Source: Erinaceus europaeus (Eukaryota > Chordata > Mammalia > Eulipotyphla > Erinaceidae). From it: DNA of 64,000 nt. The first letter of the stretch is position 1. Each line of letters begins with the position of its first letter. The stretch covers positions 106,167,587 to 106,231,586 of the forward strand of contig NC_080164.1 in assembly GCF_950295315.1 (NCBI RefSeq). Reading direction: 5' to 3'. The notes under the pieces are model-generated. The model searched no databases. It saw only the letters and a program-made list of their open reading frames with translations, and had not been told where the DNA came from. Position numbers and translations under genes: made by a program. Positions 12,607 to 23,539 of this stretch are shown piece by piece.

Positions 12607-12890
12607 GATCCAGGTGGTTGCACAGACATGTTGAACAGACATGTTAGAATGCACAAAGACCTGGGTTCAAGACCCTGGTCCCCACCTGCAAGGGGAAAGC
12701 TTCACAGTGAATGATGAAATACTATTGCAGGTGTCTCTCTGTTTCTCTCTATCAATTACTTCCCTCTCTATTTCTGCCTATCTGGATCCAAGGAAGAAAG
12801 AAAGAAAGAAAAGAAAAGAAAGAAAACAGAGGAAGAAAGAAAGGAAGAAAGGAAGAAAGAATGAAAGAAAGAAAGGAAATAAATAAATAA
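12606..12890 (+). mobile_element. SINE-B inserted in D
   Basis: 'caaagacctgggttcaagac', 'ggggaaagcttcacagtgaa', CT body, then a GAAA-rich tract and (AATA)n tail. The D sequence 'attgtctgggga' before it and 'ttttgtttggga' after it are the diverged target duplication. Confidence 0.75.
12791..12882. repeat. (GAAA/GGAA)n tract
   Basis: Purine-only stretch forming the expanded tail of the preceding SINE. Confidence 0.9.
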
Positions 12891-13090
12891 ATAATAAATT
12901 TTGTTTGGGAAGATGGTGTCAGAGTTGAGAAGAGGACTAGAAAGCTGGATTAGGGAAGAGTGTCTTGTTTAAACCACTAAGCTTGTGAGGCTTTGATAAA
13001 GCAGAAGCAATGTGACATACTAGTTCTGAAACGACAGAAACTAAAAGAGCATACATTATACTAAAAAGAATATTTCTAATATTCTAACTT

Positions 13091-13147
13091 AAATTTAAAA
13101 AGTAGAGTGACACACACACATATACACACACACAACACACAGACACA

Positions 13148-13188
<41 letters not shown>

Positions 13189-13192
13189 ACAC
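13091..13192. repeat. (AC)n microsatellite
   Basis: Interrupted in the first half, then a long run of CA units to 13.19 kb. Confidence 0.95.
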
Positions 13193-13429
13193 AATTGAAA
13201 GTTCTGCTCGTCGAGGGCTATCAAAGGTGTTCAGGTGTTCAGGTCCATAGCAGAGGACAAGGTTGACACAACCAGGCAGCCAGGAAAACCAGGTTTACAC
13301 AGTTTAGTCTACACAGCAGGGATCTGTATATCATGGCTTCTTTGGAAATTCTAATTCAGGTTCAGTCTAAGATATGATAGGAGAGGTTTGTAAATAGTAA
13401 GAAGTCATGGCAGAACAAGATTGATTTTA

Positions 13430-13632
13430 TTTATTTTATTATCTTTATTTATTTATTGGCTAGAGACAGCCAGAAATTGAGAAGAAAGGGGGTGATAAAG
13501 AGATAGAGAGGGAGAGAGACAGAGAGACACCTGCAGCCCTGCTTCATCACCCTCAAAGCTTCCCTTTTGCAGGTGGGGACAGAGGAACCCCAGTCCTTTT
13601 GTATAGTAACATGTGCACTTAAACAGGTGTAT
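13430..13632 (-). mobile_element. SINE-B, antisense
   Basis: 'atctttatttatttattgg', 'agccagaaattgagaag', 'tgcagccctgcttcatcacc' and 'acatgtgcacttaaacaggt'. Confidence 0.8.
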
Positions 13633-13744
13633 GGTAGTATTGCTATTATTATTATTACACAATATCAGTATTATTTTATCCATATTTTTATCAATTGAAA
13701 CATTTATTTAAATATTAAGATGTTTTGAATTTAATTTGTATTTA

Positions 13745-13985
13745 TAATAATTAGTTTTGTTGTTGTTGCCACCAGAGTCATTGCCAGTTTCTGTTTCTTT
13801 TTATACAGACAGATAGAAATAATTGTAAGGGGCTGGGGAGATAGAAGGGAAAAGAGAAATAGATACACCTGTAACACTGCTCCAGTGCTCATAAAGCTTC
13901 CTCATTTTAGGTGGGAACTGGTGGCTTGAACTTGTATCCCTGTGCATGTAATATGTGTGTTCAATCTCAAGGTCCACTGTCTACC
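13745..13985 (-). mobile_element. Old SINE-B, antisense
   Basis: 'gttttgttgttgttgccacc', 'cacctgtaacactgctccag', 'gcttcctcattttaggtggg' and 'ggcttgaacttgtatccctg'; strongly diverged. Confidence 0.6.
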
Positions 13986-14195
13986 CCACCCCTTATCCTT
14001 CTGCCTTACCTCATTTAATATCATCCCTTCCAGTTCTATCCAAGATAATGGCAAATGAGAAAATTTCTTCATTCATTACAGCTTAATAGCACATACGTAT
14101 ATATCCTACAACTTTCTCAGCCACTCATCTGTCATTGGATATCTGAATTGCTTTTAGGTTTGGGTTATTACAAATTATATTACTATGCTACAGAG
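13980..14195 (-). mobile_element. L1 3' fragment, antisense
   Basis: Matches the L1 block 'tctcagccactcatctgtcattgg', 'caaattatattactatgct' and the 3' UTR start seen in the other antisense L1 at 4.1-5.5 kb. Decayed. Confidence 0.6.
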
Positions 14196-14751
14196 CAAAC
14201 CCCTGGAGGTGTTGAGCAGGGGGCTTGAATCAAAATCATTATGTATCCTCTCCTCTCCATGTCAACTAGAAATACCAAGGAAGATCATCTGGTACCACAA
14301 CAAGGCAGGACTAGAACAACTTCAGAAACCCACAAAATCTCCAGTGAGTGCAAATATGTGTGGCTTGTGGACAAAGAGGAGCCTAAGGAGAGATTAAGTG
14401 GCTGGTAACAGTCTGTCCAGCAGTTTACCAGTTGAGGCACCACCTCCAGTCTGTTTTGCCAACAAAAAGACAGGTGAAGGAAGAAGAGGACTCCCCTAAG
14501 ACTCACCAAATGCAACTGTGAGTCTCCATTGCTACTGCCTTCAGAGGCTGGAGCAGCAGGAGAAGGCCCTGTGCTGACACCTGGGGATAAAGAACTAACC
14601 AGGAAACTCAGGAGAAGATCTACAACTTGGTAGTCTAGTGGTATGACTGTCTGGTGGAAACCTTTCCATGTTGTTCTCTTGATCAAAACATAATGAATAG
14701 ATGTCTCAGAACCTATAGACTATAAATGAGAATTGTTTAGAAACCCATAGG

Positions 14752-14870
14752 GTCCAGCAGTGCTGCCTGGCTTGGCAGAAAAGCTAAATTGAGACTAGAA
14801 CTTTGTATCCTTGGGATGTGAGAGTTTCTTTCTATAACCACTGTGATACCTCTCCCAGATGCTGTTTTAT
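14752..14870 (-). mobile_element. SINE-C fragment, antisense
   Basis: 'agactagaactttgtatcct', 'gagagtttctttctataacc' and 'actgtgatacctctcccag' match the antisense SINE-C head. Lies in the candidate L1 5' region. Confidence 0.5.
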
Positions 14871-15557
14871 CTCTTGGTCAGGAGTAAGTGCTTAAGCTAA
14901 CAAGCCTGCTTATACTTTAAAAGCCCTCAGGTTCCCATAGCCTACAGGGAAGAACAAGAACGAAAGAGGCTTTTAAAGCCACTGTGTTCCAACTCATGGA
15001 TTAAAATAATATTGAAACAACTGTTAATTTCCACAACTGTGAGTCCTTTAAGTACTTTACTTAGATACAAGTCAATCCAGGCAAAATAATCAGTAATTTG
15101 AAAAGTACTGAGAGAGGGACCCATAACATACTATATAGAATGGTTAAACCAACAAGAAGAAATATTGGAAAATGAACCAGGCAAGAGTACAGCTAAAAGC
15201 CCCGCAAAGATCGCAGCACAAAATAATGAGGTCAATATCCAAACACTAGTTAAGGAAATAATAGAAAAAAATGAATAAAGAGCTTGAAAGAATTGTCATC
15301 AGAAATGCAGAAACAAGTGACACTCTGGAAGACAACACTAATTATCTCAAGGTTATTAGAGAGCTGAAAGCTGAAATAGCTGAGCTAATAACACAACTAG
15401 CAGACCAAGCTAAAACAGTATCAGAACAGGGTAATATAAATGAACTACAGAAAACACTACAGGGGAGAGATAATAGAATAAATGAGGCGAATTACCAAGA
15501 TCAAGGAAGAATTGGAGACAACGAAAAAAGAAGTAAGAGATCTCAAAATGAGATTAA

Positions 15558-15852
15558 GAGGGAGTCGGGCTGTAGTGCAGCGGGCTAAGCGCAGGTGGCG
15601 CAAAGCACAAGGACCGGCATAAGGATCCCGGTTCGAACCCCAGCTCCCCACCTGCAGGGGAGTCGCTTCACAGGCAGTGAAGCAGGTCTGCAGGTGTCTA
15701 TCTTTCTCTCCTTCTCTCTGTCTTCCCCTCCTCTCTCCATTTCTCTCTGTCCTATCCAACAACGACAACAACAATAATAACTACAATAATAAAACAACAA
15801 GGGCAACAAAAGGGAATAAATAAATAAAATAAATATTTTTAAAAAATTTAAA
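15558..15852 (+). mobile_element. SINE-A (ERI type), full length
   Basis: Complete tRNA-like head with Pol III A box (tagtgcagcgg) and B box (ggttcgaaccc), CT-rich body, CAACAA repeats and AATAAATA tail. The target duplication aaaatgagattaa flanks it (15545-15557 and 15853-15865), within the L1. Close to the copy at 36.2 kb, so young. Confidence 0.92.
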
Positions 15853-15920
15853 AAAATGAGATTAATAGATGCTGAAAACAACAATAGAGACCTATGGGAT
15901 GACTTCAAAAGAAATAATAT

Positions 15921-16384
15921 GGGAGTCGGGTGGTAGCACAGCGGGTTAAGTGCAGGTGGCGCAAAGTACAAGGACAGGTGTAAGGATCCCAGTTCGAGCC
16001 ACCAGCTCCCCACCTGCAGAGGAGTCGCTTCACAGGTGGTGAAGCAGGTCTGCAGGTGTTTGTCTTTCTCTCCCCCTCTCTGTCCTCCCTTCCTCTTTCC
16101 ATTTCTCTCTGTCCTATCCAGCAACAATGACATCAGTAACAATAATAATAACCACAACAATGGTAAAAAGAACCAGGATAACAAAAGGAAAAAAATGGCC
16201 TCCAGGAGCAGTGGATTCATGGTGCAGGCACTGAGCCCCAGCAATAACCCTGGAGGCAAAAAAGAAACTTTCCTCTGGGTAGCCAGCATCATGGCAGTGC
16301 AGAGTCTCCTGCATGAAGGCTCTGAGGTCCCAGGTCACACCCCCTGCGCTCTGTATATCTTGTTACAAAACAAAACAAACAAAA
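15921..16384 (+). mobile_element. Composite SINE: SINE-A plus 3' extension plus SINE-C-like end
   Basis: Single target duplication aaaagaaataatat (15907-15920 and 16385-16398) around a 464-bp unit. The first 270 bp are SINE-A. Next comes a segment 'agcagtggattcatggtgcaggcactgagc' known from longer copies here (28.64, 37.65 kb). The last part reads 'tcctgcatgaaggctctgaggtcccaggtcac', the SINE-C head. One duplication for the whole implies it moved as one unit. Confidence 0.8.
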
Positions 16385-19300
16385 AAAAGAAATAATATAT
16401 AATTAATGGTTTACCAGAGGGAGAAAGAGAGGCAGGGGAAGAAAGGATTCTTCAGGACATAATAGCTGAGAATTTCTCTAGTCTAGACAACATAAAAGAC
16501 AGAGGTTTAAGAAGCCAAGAGGGTCCCAAACAGAATTAACCGAGATTTAAAGACACCAAGACACATCATATTTAGAATGGAAATAGAATAAGGATAGGGA
16601 AAGGATCTGGAAGGCTGCTAGAAAAAAAAACAAAGACTGACCTATAGAGGAAAACCCCTAAGATTAGCAGCAAACTCCTCCACACAAACACTTACAATCC
16701 AGAAGAGAATGTCAAGATATCTATCCAGTGATCAATGAGAAAGGCTTTCAACCAAGACTACTGTATCCTGCTAGACTGTCATTCAGACTAGATGGAGGCA
16801 TAAAAACCTTCTCAAACAAGCAACAGTTGAAATAATCAACTATCACCAACACAATATCACAACAGACACCTCAGGAATGCAGCATATCATATGAGGCTTC
16901 TATGAACAACTATATGCCACCAAACTAGAGAACCTGGAAGAAATGGACAATTTCCTGGACACCTACAAACATCCAAAATTAAATAAAGAGGAACTAGATA
17001 ATATGAACAGGCCTATCACAGCTAATGAAATTGAAATAGTTATCAAAAAACCTTCCCAAGAATAAAAGCTCTGGACCATATGTTTTTAAAAATGAGTTCT
17101 ACAAAACCTTCAAAGAAGAACTAATACCTCTACTTTTAGAAGTCTTCCAGAATACTCACTTCCAGCTTCTATGAAGCCAACATCACTGTGATAACAAAAG
17201 CAGACAGGGACACAACCAAAAATGAAAACTACAGATCAATATCTCTGATGAACATAGATGCTAAAATATTGAACAAAATTCTAGCCACCAGATATTGCAG
17301 TATATTAAAAGGATTATTCATCATGACCAAGTGGGGCTTATACCAGGGATGCAAGGTTGGCTTAATATACTTAAATCAGTCAACATAATCCACCACATCA
17401 ATAAAAGGAAGACCAAAAACCACATGGTCACATCAATAGATGCAGAGAAAGCCTTTGACAAAATACAACACCCCTTTATAATCAAAACACTACAAAAATG
17501 GTAATAGATGGAAAATTCCTGAAGATAGTGGAGTATATATATATAGTAAACCTACAGTCAACATTATACTCAATGGTGAAAAACTGGAACCATTTCCCCT
17601 CAGATCAGGTGCTTCACAGAGCTGCCCACTCTCACCATTATTATTAAACATAGTATTGGAAGTTCTTGCCATAGCATTCAGGCAGGAGCTAGGAATTAAA
17701 GACATACAGATTGGAAAAGAAGAAGTCAAACTCTCCCTATTTGCAGATAACATGATAGTATATATAGAAAACCTAAGGAATCCAGCAAGAGACTTTTAGA
17801 AATCATCAGGCAATACAGTAAGGTGTTAGGCTACAAAATTAACATACAAAAGTCAGTGGCATTCCACTATGCAAACACTGAGTTAGAAGAAGTTGAATTC
17901 CAAAAATCAATTCCTTTTACTATAGCAACAAACACAATAAAATATCTAGTAATAAACCTAACCAAAGAAATGAAAGACTTGTATACTGAAAATTATGAGT
18001 CACTACTCAAGGAAATTAAAAAAGAAACAAAGAAGTGGAAAAATATTCCATGTTCTTGGGTTGGAAGAATTAACATAATCAAAACGAATATACTATTCAG
18101 AGCCATATACAAATTTAATGCTATCCTCATCAAGATCCGAACCACATTTTTTAAGAGAATACAATAATTGCTAAAAATGTATATCTGGAACCAGAAAAGA
18201 CCTAGAATTGCTAAAACAATCTTGAGAAGAAAGAACAGAAGTGGAGGCATCACAGTCCCAGATACCAAGTTGTATTATAGGGCCACTGTCATCAAAACTG
18301 CTTGGTACTGGAACATGAATAGACACAATGAGCAGCGAAGTAGAATTGAGAGCCCAGAAGTAAGCCCCCACACCTATGGACATCTAATCTTTGACAAAGT
18401 TGCCCAGACTATTAAATGGGGAAAGCAGAGTCTCTTCAACAAATAGTATTGGAAAAAAATATGTTGAAATATGCAGATGAACAAAACTGAACCACTATAT
18501 TTCACCAAATACAAAAGTAAATTCTAAGTGGATCATGGAATTGGGTGTCAGACCAGAAACTACCAGATACTTAGAGGAAAATATTGGCAGAACTCTTTTC
18601 CACATAACTTTTAAAGACATCTTCAATGAAACAAATTCAGTTACAACGAAGATTAAGGCAAGCATTAACCTATGGGACTACATCAATTTAAAAAACTTCT
18701 GCACAGCAAAAGAAACCACTACCCAAACCAAGAGACCCCTCACAGAATAGGAGATCTTTACATGCCATACATCAGACAAGAGGCTAATAATCAAAATATA
18801 GAGAGAGCTTGCCAAACTCAACAACAAGAAATCAAATAACCCCATCCAAAAATGGGGAGAGGATGTGGACAGAATATTTACCACATAAGATATCCAAAAG
18901 ACTGAGAAACAAATGAAAAAATGCTCCGAGTCTCTGATTGTCAGAGAAATGCAAATCAAGACAACAATGAGATACCACTTCACTCCTGTGAAAATGTCAT
19001 ATATCAGAAAAAGTAACAGTCGCAAATGTTGGAGAAGTTGTGGGATCAAAGGCATCCTCCTGCACTGCTGGTGGGAATATAAATTGGTCCAACCTCTGTG
19101 GAGAAAAGTCTGGAAAACTCTCAGAAGGCTAGAAATGGACCTACCCTATGATCCTGCAATTCCTCTCCTGGGGATATATCCTAAGGAACCCAACACACCC
19201 ATCCAAAAAGATCTGTGTATACATATGTTCTTAGCAGCACAATTTATAACAGCCAAACCTGGAAGCAACCCAGGTGTCCTACAACAGATAAAACAGATGT

Positions 19301-19705
19301 GTGGCTGAGCAAGTTGTGGTATATATACACAATGGAATACTACTCAGCTCTAAAAAATGGTGACTTCCCCATTTTCAGCCGATCTTGGATGGACCTTGAA
19401 AAATTCATGTTAAGCAAAATAAATCAGAAACCGACGGATGAATATGGGATGATCTCATTCTCAGTCAGAAGCTGAAAACAAGATCAGAAGAGAAAACACA
19501 AGTAGAACCTGAATTCGCATTGGTGCAGTGCACCAAATTAAAAGACTCTGGGCTGGGTGGTGGGTAGAATACAAGTCCAAAAAGGATGACAGAGGACCTA
19601 GTGTGGGTTGTATTGTTATATGATAACTGGGCAATGTTATACATGTACAAATTATTTTATTTACTGTGTAAAACATTTATTCCCCAATAAAGAAAATTTA
19701 AAAAA

Positions 19706-20970
19706 AAGAAAAAGCAAAAAAGTATGTTACTATTAACACAGACACAAATTTTCCATGGCCCACGGCTTCAAGTAGTGATTCCCTTTGTGAAGTTGGCATT
19801 TTGTTGACACATCAGCCACACCTAACTGCAAAATAGAGCTGGGAAGCTCTATGTGTGTTCAGGAAGATAAGCAAAACAAATCTGACAACCATTTGCAGGC
19901 TAGGCAGACTCCAAGTCTCTGAGCAAGATAGGAAACCGCCATGTCCTTCTAACCTCACAGGAGTAGCTCCCTTATAGAGACAGGAAAACTATTAATCTCT
20001 TAGACTAAAAGAGTCAAAACAAGCCCTCCACATGCAAAAGAAGTTAGACAAAGTGAATTACCAGCTTACTACTTTTCATCCCAGAGAACCTTTTTTCAAT
20101 AACAAACTTTTCTGACAATGTGCGTATGTGAAGCAGTAGGGAGGGGTTTTTGTTTGTTTGTTTTGTGTGTGTTTATTAAAAGTTATTATTTCCTTTTTAA
20201 AAAAAATAACACCCATTGTATGCAACAAAGAGCCTTTGGATTCAGGAAGAGAGCATTAATCTAAGGGATTAAATTAATATATTTTCCCCTTGAGCAGAGT
20301 CAGAAACCAGATAAATTGCAAAACCATTTTGTTAAATAGTTTTCAAGGCTACTGTAATCTTAGCAGAGCAGGGGAGAAAATGAGAAATGTGCTCATTTCT
20401 CTTGAATGAGGGTGCATATAGGGACTGTCATGTATCATAAACACCACTGGGATAATTCCATATGGAACATTTGGTCTGGTCTCAAAGGCGGTCTGAGCAC
20501 CACCATTCTGTAGAGTGTGATAAGAAATGAACGGTCTCAAGCATTTGCTGTCTTCTGATTTTAACTGATTTTGCCTCAAAAGGACAAAATTTGTATTTTC
20601 AAAGTCTACGAAAATGAGTATATGGAAGCACTTGTTAAGAATCCAAGCCTGTTTGTAAGGAAACGTGAGGATACTTATCTGTGAAGTGCTCTGTACCTAG
20701 GGTCCATATTAATTTTATATATCACGCACAGCTCCATCCAGCAAAGCCCACCTGTACATATCTGCTTTAGGCAACAACAGCTAAGGGAAATAACCCATTT
20801 TATCACTTTGGGAATACAGTTCTGGACTCCTATAATTAGAAACACTGGCAATAATGTCTTGATTGCATAAGAAGAGGAGATAAAATTCTGCTTAAAATTT
20901 TATTTAGAACTTGCAGAGATATTCTGTGTGAGAGGGTAGAGTCCTTGCATAGCAGCTCTTCTGCAAGGCA
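19706..20970. other. Unique sequence, nothing recognised
   Basis: About 1.25 kb between the long L1 and the SINE cluster. No transposon landmarks and no supported coding frame. Confidence 0.5.
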
Positions 20971-20974
20971 TGGG

Positions 20975-21180
20975 AACAGAGATTCTTACTTTCTATTTTT
21001 ATTTTATTCATTTATTTTTCATTTTTACCTTTTTTCCTGCCCCTCCCCCTTGGGTTATTGCTTGGACTCTATGCTGGTACTTTGAATCCACTGCTCTAGG
21101 CAGCCATTTATCTCCCTCTCCATCTCCCTCTATGTCTCTGTCCCTTTCTCCCTCTCTCTCTTTTCATTGCTTTTCTTTTC
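20975..21180 (-). mobile_element. SINE remnant, antisense
   Basis: 'gggttattgcttggactcta', 'actttgaatccactgctcta' and a CT-rich run resemble the antisense 3' extension of long SINE copies. The adjoining SINE-B begins immediately after. Confidence 0.4.
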
Positions 21181-21184
21181 TATC

Positions 21185-21365
21185 ATACTTGATATGACAC
21201 AGAGAAATTGAGAGTAGAATGGAGATAGATAGATAGAGAAAGACACCTGTAGACTTGCTTCACCATTCGTGAAGCTATCCCCCTAGAGGTGGGGAGCAGG
21301 GACTCAAACCAGATCCTTGCACTTGGTAATATGTGCATTTAACCAGGTGTGCCAATGTCCCCCGC
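21185..21365 (-). mobile_element. SINE-B, antisense
   Basis: 'gacacagagaaattgagag', 'gtagacttgcttcaccattc', 'cccctagaggtggggagcag' and 'atttaaccaggtgtgcca'. Confidence 0.75.
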
Positions 21366-21544
21366 CCTGCCCCTCCCCAGAGATTATTTCATGAATCAGG
21401 AAATTCATTTGATTTTATGTCCTTGAATGTTTGCTTTAGGAACGTAGGAACATTCTAGCAAGTGATTGTTCCTCATATTAAAACTGCACATATCCAGCTC
21501 AAATGAGGATATTATTAAATTAAACACCTGCAGCTCAAAACTAG

Positions 21545-21900
21545 TATTTTTATTTCTTCTTTATTGGGGATTTAGTGGATTACATTTTAGTTGTTGACAC
21601 ATGGGTACAATTGTTTCTCTCCCAGTGACAGGTGTCTGCAAAGCACTTTCCCCACCAAAAGTAGGTCCTTCCCCACCACCATGCACCCTCCAGAAACTCC
21701 ACCCCAACTCTTCCCTGCCCTCCTTTCACAGAGTCCTTTGCTTTAGTGCTATAAGCAACCTCCAATTTAAATTGTATCTTGTGGTTTCCCTTTCTGTTCT
21801 TGCTTCTTAAGTTTCACCTGTGAATGAAGTAAGGAATCTGGTGTTTATCCTTCTCATCTTGAAAGAATCTTGTTAAGTGAAGTAAGCTGCAAACTCCTCT
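21545..21900 (-). mobile_element. L1 3' end, antisense
   Basis: Minus strand reads the same L1 3' UTR type as 29.9-30.2 kb: 'tttgcagacacctgtcactg', 'attgtacccatgtgtcaaca' and a tail complementary to 'cttctttattggggattt'. 5'-truncated. Confidence 0.7.
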
Positions 21901-22149
21901 TAGTTTTTACCCCAAGCTAAGCATATCCTATCCAACTCCACGTTAAATATAACTCAGAAGAAAAACTTATAAGTTATTTACCAAACTTCATACAAGTAAT
22001 AACCAGAACAAAAATAGAACCACCTAATGCCCTTTCCAATCTAGCAGGCAAAAGTATTATCATCATTTAAGAATACTAGAGGCAGCATAAGAAGTCAAAT
22101 CTAAAAAGCTATTGAGTTTATTCAATATGGGAACATAAGGTTTACTTTA

Positions 22150-22436
22150 TTGTTTAAATATTTATTTATTCCCTTTTGTTGCCCTCGTTTCATTGCTGTA
22201 GTTATTATTTTTTTGATGTTGTTGATATCATCATTGTTGGATAGGACAGAGAGAAATGGAGAGAGGAGGGGAAGACAGAGAGGGAGAGAGAAAGATAGAC
22301 ACCTGCAGACCTGATTCACCACTAGTGAAGCAACTCTCCTGCAGGTGGGGAGCCAGGGGCTTGAACTGGGATCCTTATGCTGGTCTTTGTGCTTGGCTCC
22401 ACGTGCTCTTAATCCGCTGTACTACTGCCTGGCTCC
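22150..22436 (-). mobile_element. SINE-A, antisense, full length
   Basis: Flanked by a 16-bp target duplication with one mismatch, cataaggtttacttta at 22134-22149 and cataaggtctacttta at 22437-22452. The head ends with 'gggagccaggcagtagtaca' on the minus strand; the B box is diverged. Confidence 0.92.
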
Positions 22437-22581
22437 CATAAGGTCTACTTTAAAGTCATCTAAAGTGCTTCTTAGAATTGTTAGCTACTTGTCAGCACTG
22501 TCAGGGTTTTTCATGTGATGTCTGTGATGGTACTTTCATACCTACAATGTCTCTCACAAGCCTCTATCTCAAAAACACCCT

Positions 22582-22930
22582 TTTGGTATGCTTCTAAATT
22601 CTGCTTCTAAGACCCCTTCTGTTTCACTGGTTTGGTCCCTCCTGCTCTGCACTGTGTTCTATTTACACAACCACTGTTAACTAAGCACCCCACTGCCTAC
22701 AGGACATTGGTTTAACCCTCAGTGGCCTGCCCCCTATCCTACATACTTCCTTTTTCCTGACTCTTCCGCCTTAGGAAAGATGCAGGACAAAATTGTGTTG
22801 TGATTAGAAGAGATTAGATTGTTGAACCACATCCCCAATCGTCAATAAAGAGATACTGCTTCCCAGCTCAGCCATGAGTCCCTGGTTGTCTCTCTCTCCT
22901 GCCCGCGAAGCAAACCAGACAAAATTTTTG
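22582..22930 (+). mobile_element. LTR-1 solo LTR, sense
   Basis: 'ttggtatgcttctaaattct', 'aagaccccttctgtttcact' and AATAAA (22844-22849) followed by 'gatactgcttcccagctcag', ending near 'gcccgcgaagc'. The TG start is mutated. No retroviral genes adjoin it. It forms the left arm of an inverted LTR pair. Confidence 0.75.
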
Positions 22931-22956
22931 CCTCTTAATCTCTTAATCTCTTAATC
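22928..22956. repeat. (CTCTTAAT)-type short tandem repeat
   Basis: Three copies of a 10-base unit, tcttaatctc-like, at the centre of the inverted LTR pair. Confidence 0.7.
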
Positions 22957-23207
22957 TCTTCTAATCACAACACAATTTTGTCCTGCATCTCTCCTGAGGC
23001 TGAAGAGTCAGGAAAAAGAAAGTACGTAGGATGGGTGGTGGGGAGAAGGAAAAAAAACACGGACTAGTGAGGATTAAACCAATGTCCTGGAGGCAGGGGG
23101 TACTTAGTAAACAGTGGTTATGTAAACAGAACACAGTGCCAAGCAGGGGGGACCAAACCATTGAAAGAGAAGGGATCTTAGAAGCAGAATTTAGAAGCAT
23201 ACCAACA
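22950..23207 (-). mobile_element. LTR-1 partial, antisense
   Basis: Reverse complement of the first 250 bp of LTR-1: 'caacacaattttgtcctgca', 'accaatgtcctggaggcagg', ending 'agaagcataccaaca' (the complement of the TGTTGG start). The half with the poly-A signal is missing, leaving a U3-like part only. Confidence 0.75.
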
Positions 23208-23317
23208 ACACCCAAATATTTTTACTGAACCTTCATGTTCTGTAATCCTTTGAATAATTAATTACATGTACTGTATTGTCCTTGCTGTTTATATGTATTG
23301 GGAATTGTTTTATAATT

Positions 23318-23340
23318 GCATACATATATATATATATATT
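23318..23340. repeat. (TA)n microsatellite
   Basis: Short TA run; a second, longer one is at 23.43-23.48 kb. Confidence 0.85.
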
Positions 23341-23432
23341 TGTTTTTATTTTAATGAGAGAGAGACCTGAGCATTGATCATCTCTGGTTTATGGTGGTGC
23401 AAAAGAATGATCCTGGAACTTTGGAATATTAT
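23340..23432 (-). mobile_element. SINE-C fragment, antisense
   Basis: 'gagagagacctgagcattga', 'ggtttatggtggtgcaaaag' and 'atcctggaactttgga' match the antisense middle of SINE-C. Confidence 0.5.
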
Positions 23433-23438
23433 ATATAA

Positions 23439-23478
<40 letters not shown>
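23432..23478. repeat. (TA)n microsatellite
   Basis: TA run at the junction between a SINE-C fragment and the D element tail region. Confidence 0.9.
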
Positions 23479-23480
<2 letters not shown>

Positions 23481-23539
23481 CATAGCAGTATGATTTATTG
23501 CCCACTCTATTTTTATTTTTAAATATATTTTTAATTTTT

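Larger units (their letters stand above)
14200..19705 (+). mobile_element. Long L1, sense, endonuclease region deleted
   Basis: A candidate 5' region (14.2-15.1 kb) leads to a coiled-coil ORF1-like frame at 15271-15588 (VIRELKAEIAELITQLADQA) cut by a SINE, then more 5'-half sequence at 16.39-16.83 kb. From about 16.85 kb the sequence is ORF2 linker and reverse transcriptase: [36 protein letters not shown], an active-site motif FADN (FADD expected), and the C-terminal [33 protein letters not shown]. The endonuclease is missing, so an internal deletion lies near 16.83-16.86 kb. The 3' UTR ends with AATAAA at 19686-19691 and an A-rich tail. Many stops; not capable of moving. The 5' limit is uncertain. 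Confidence 0.75.

Noticed and set aside
15585..16292. 235-codon minus-strand open frame
   Set aside because: It runs antisense through two SINE-A copies and their CT-rich bodies; the same peptide pieces recur wherever that SINE occurs.
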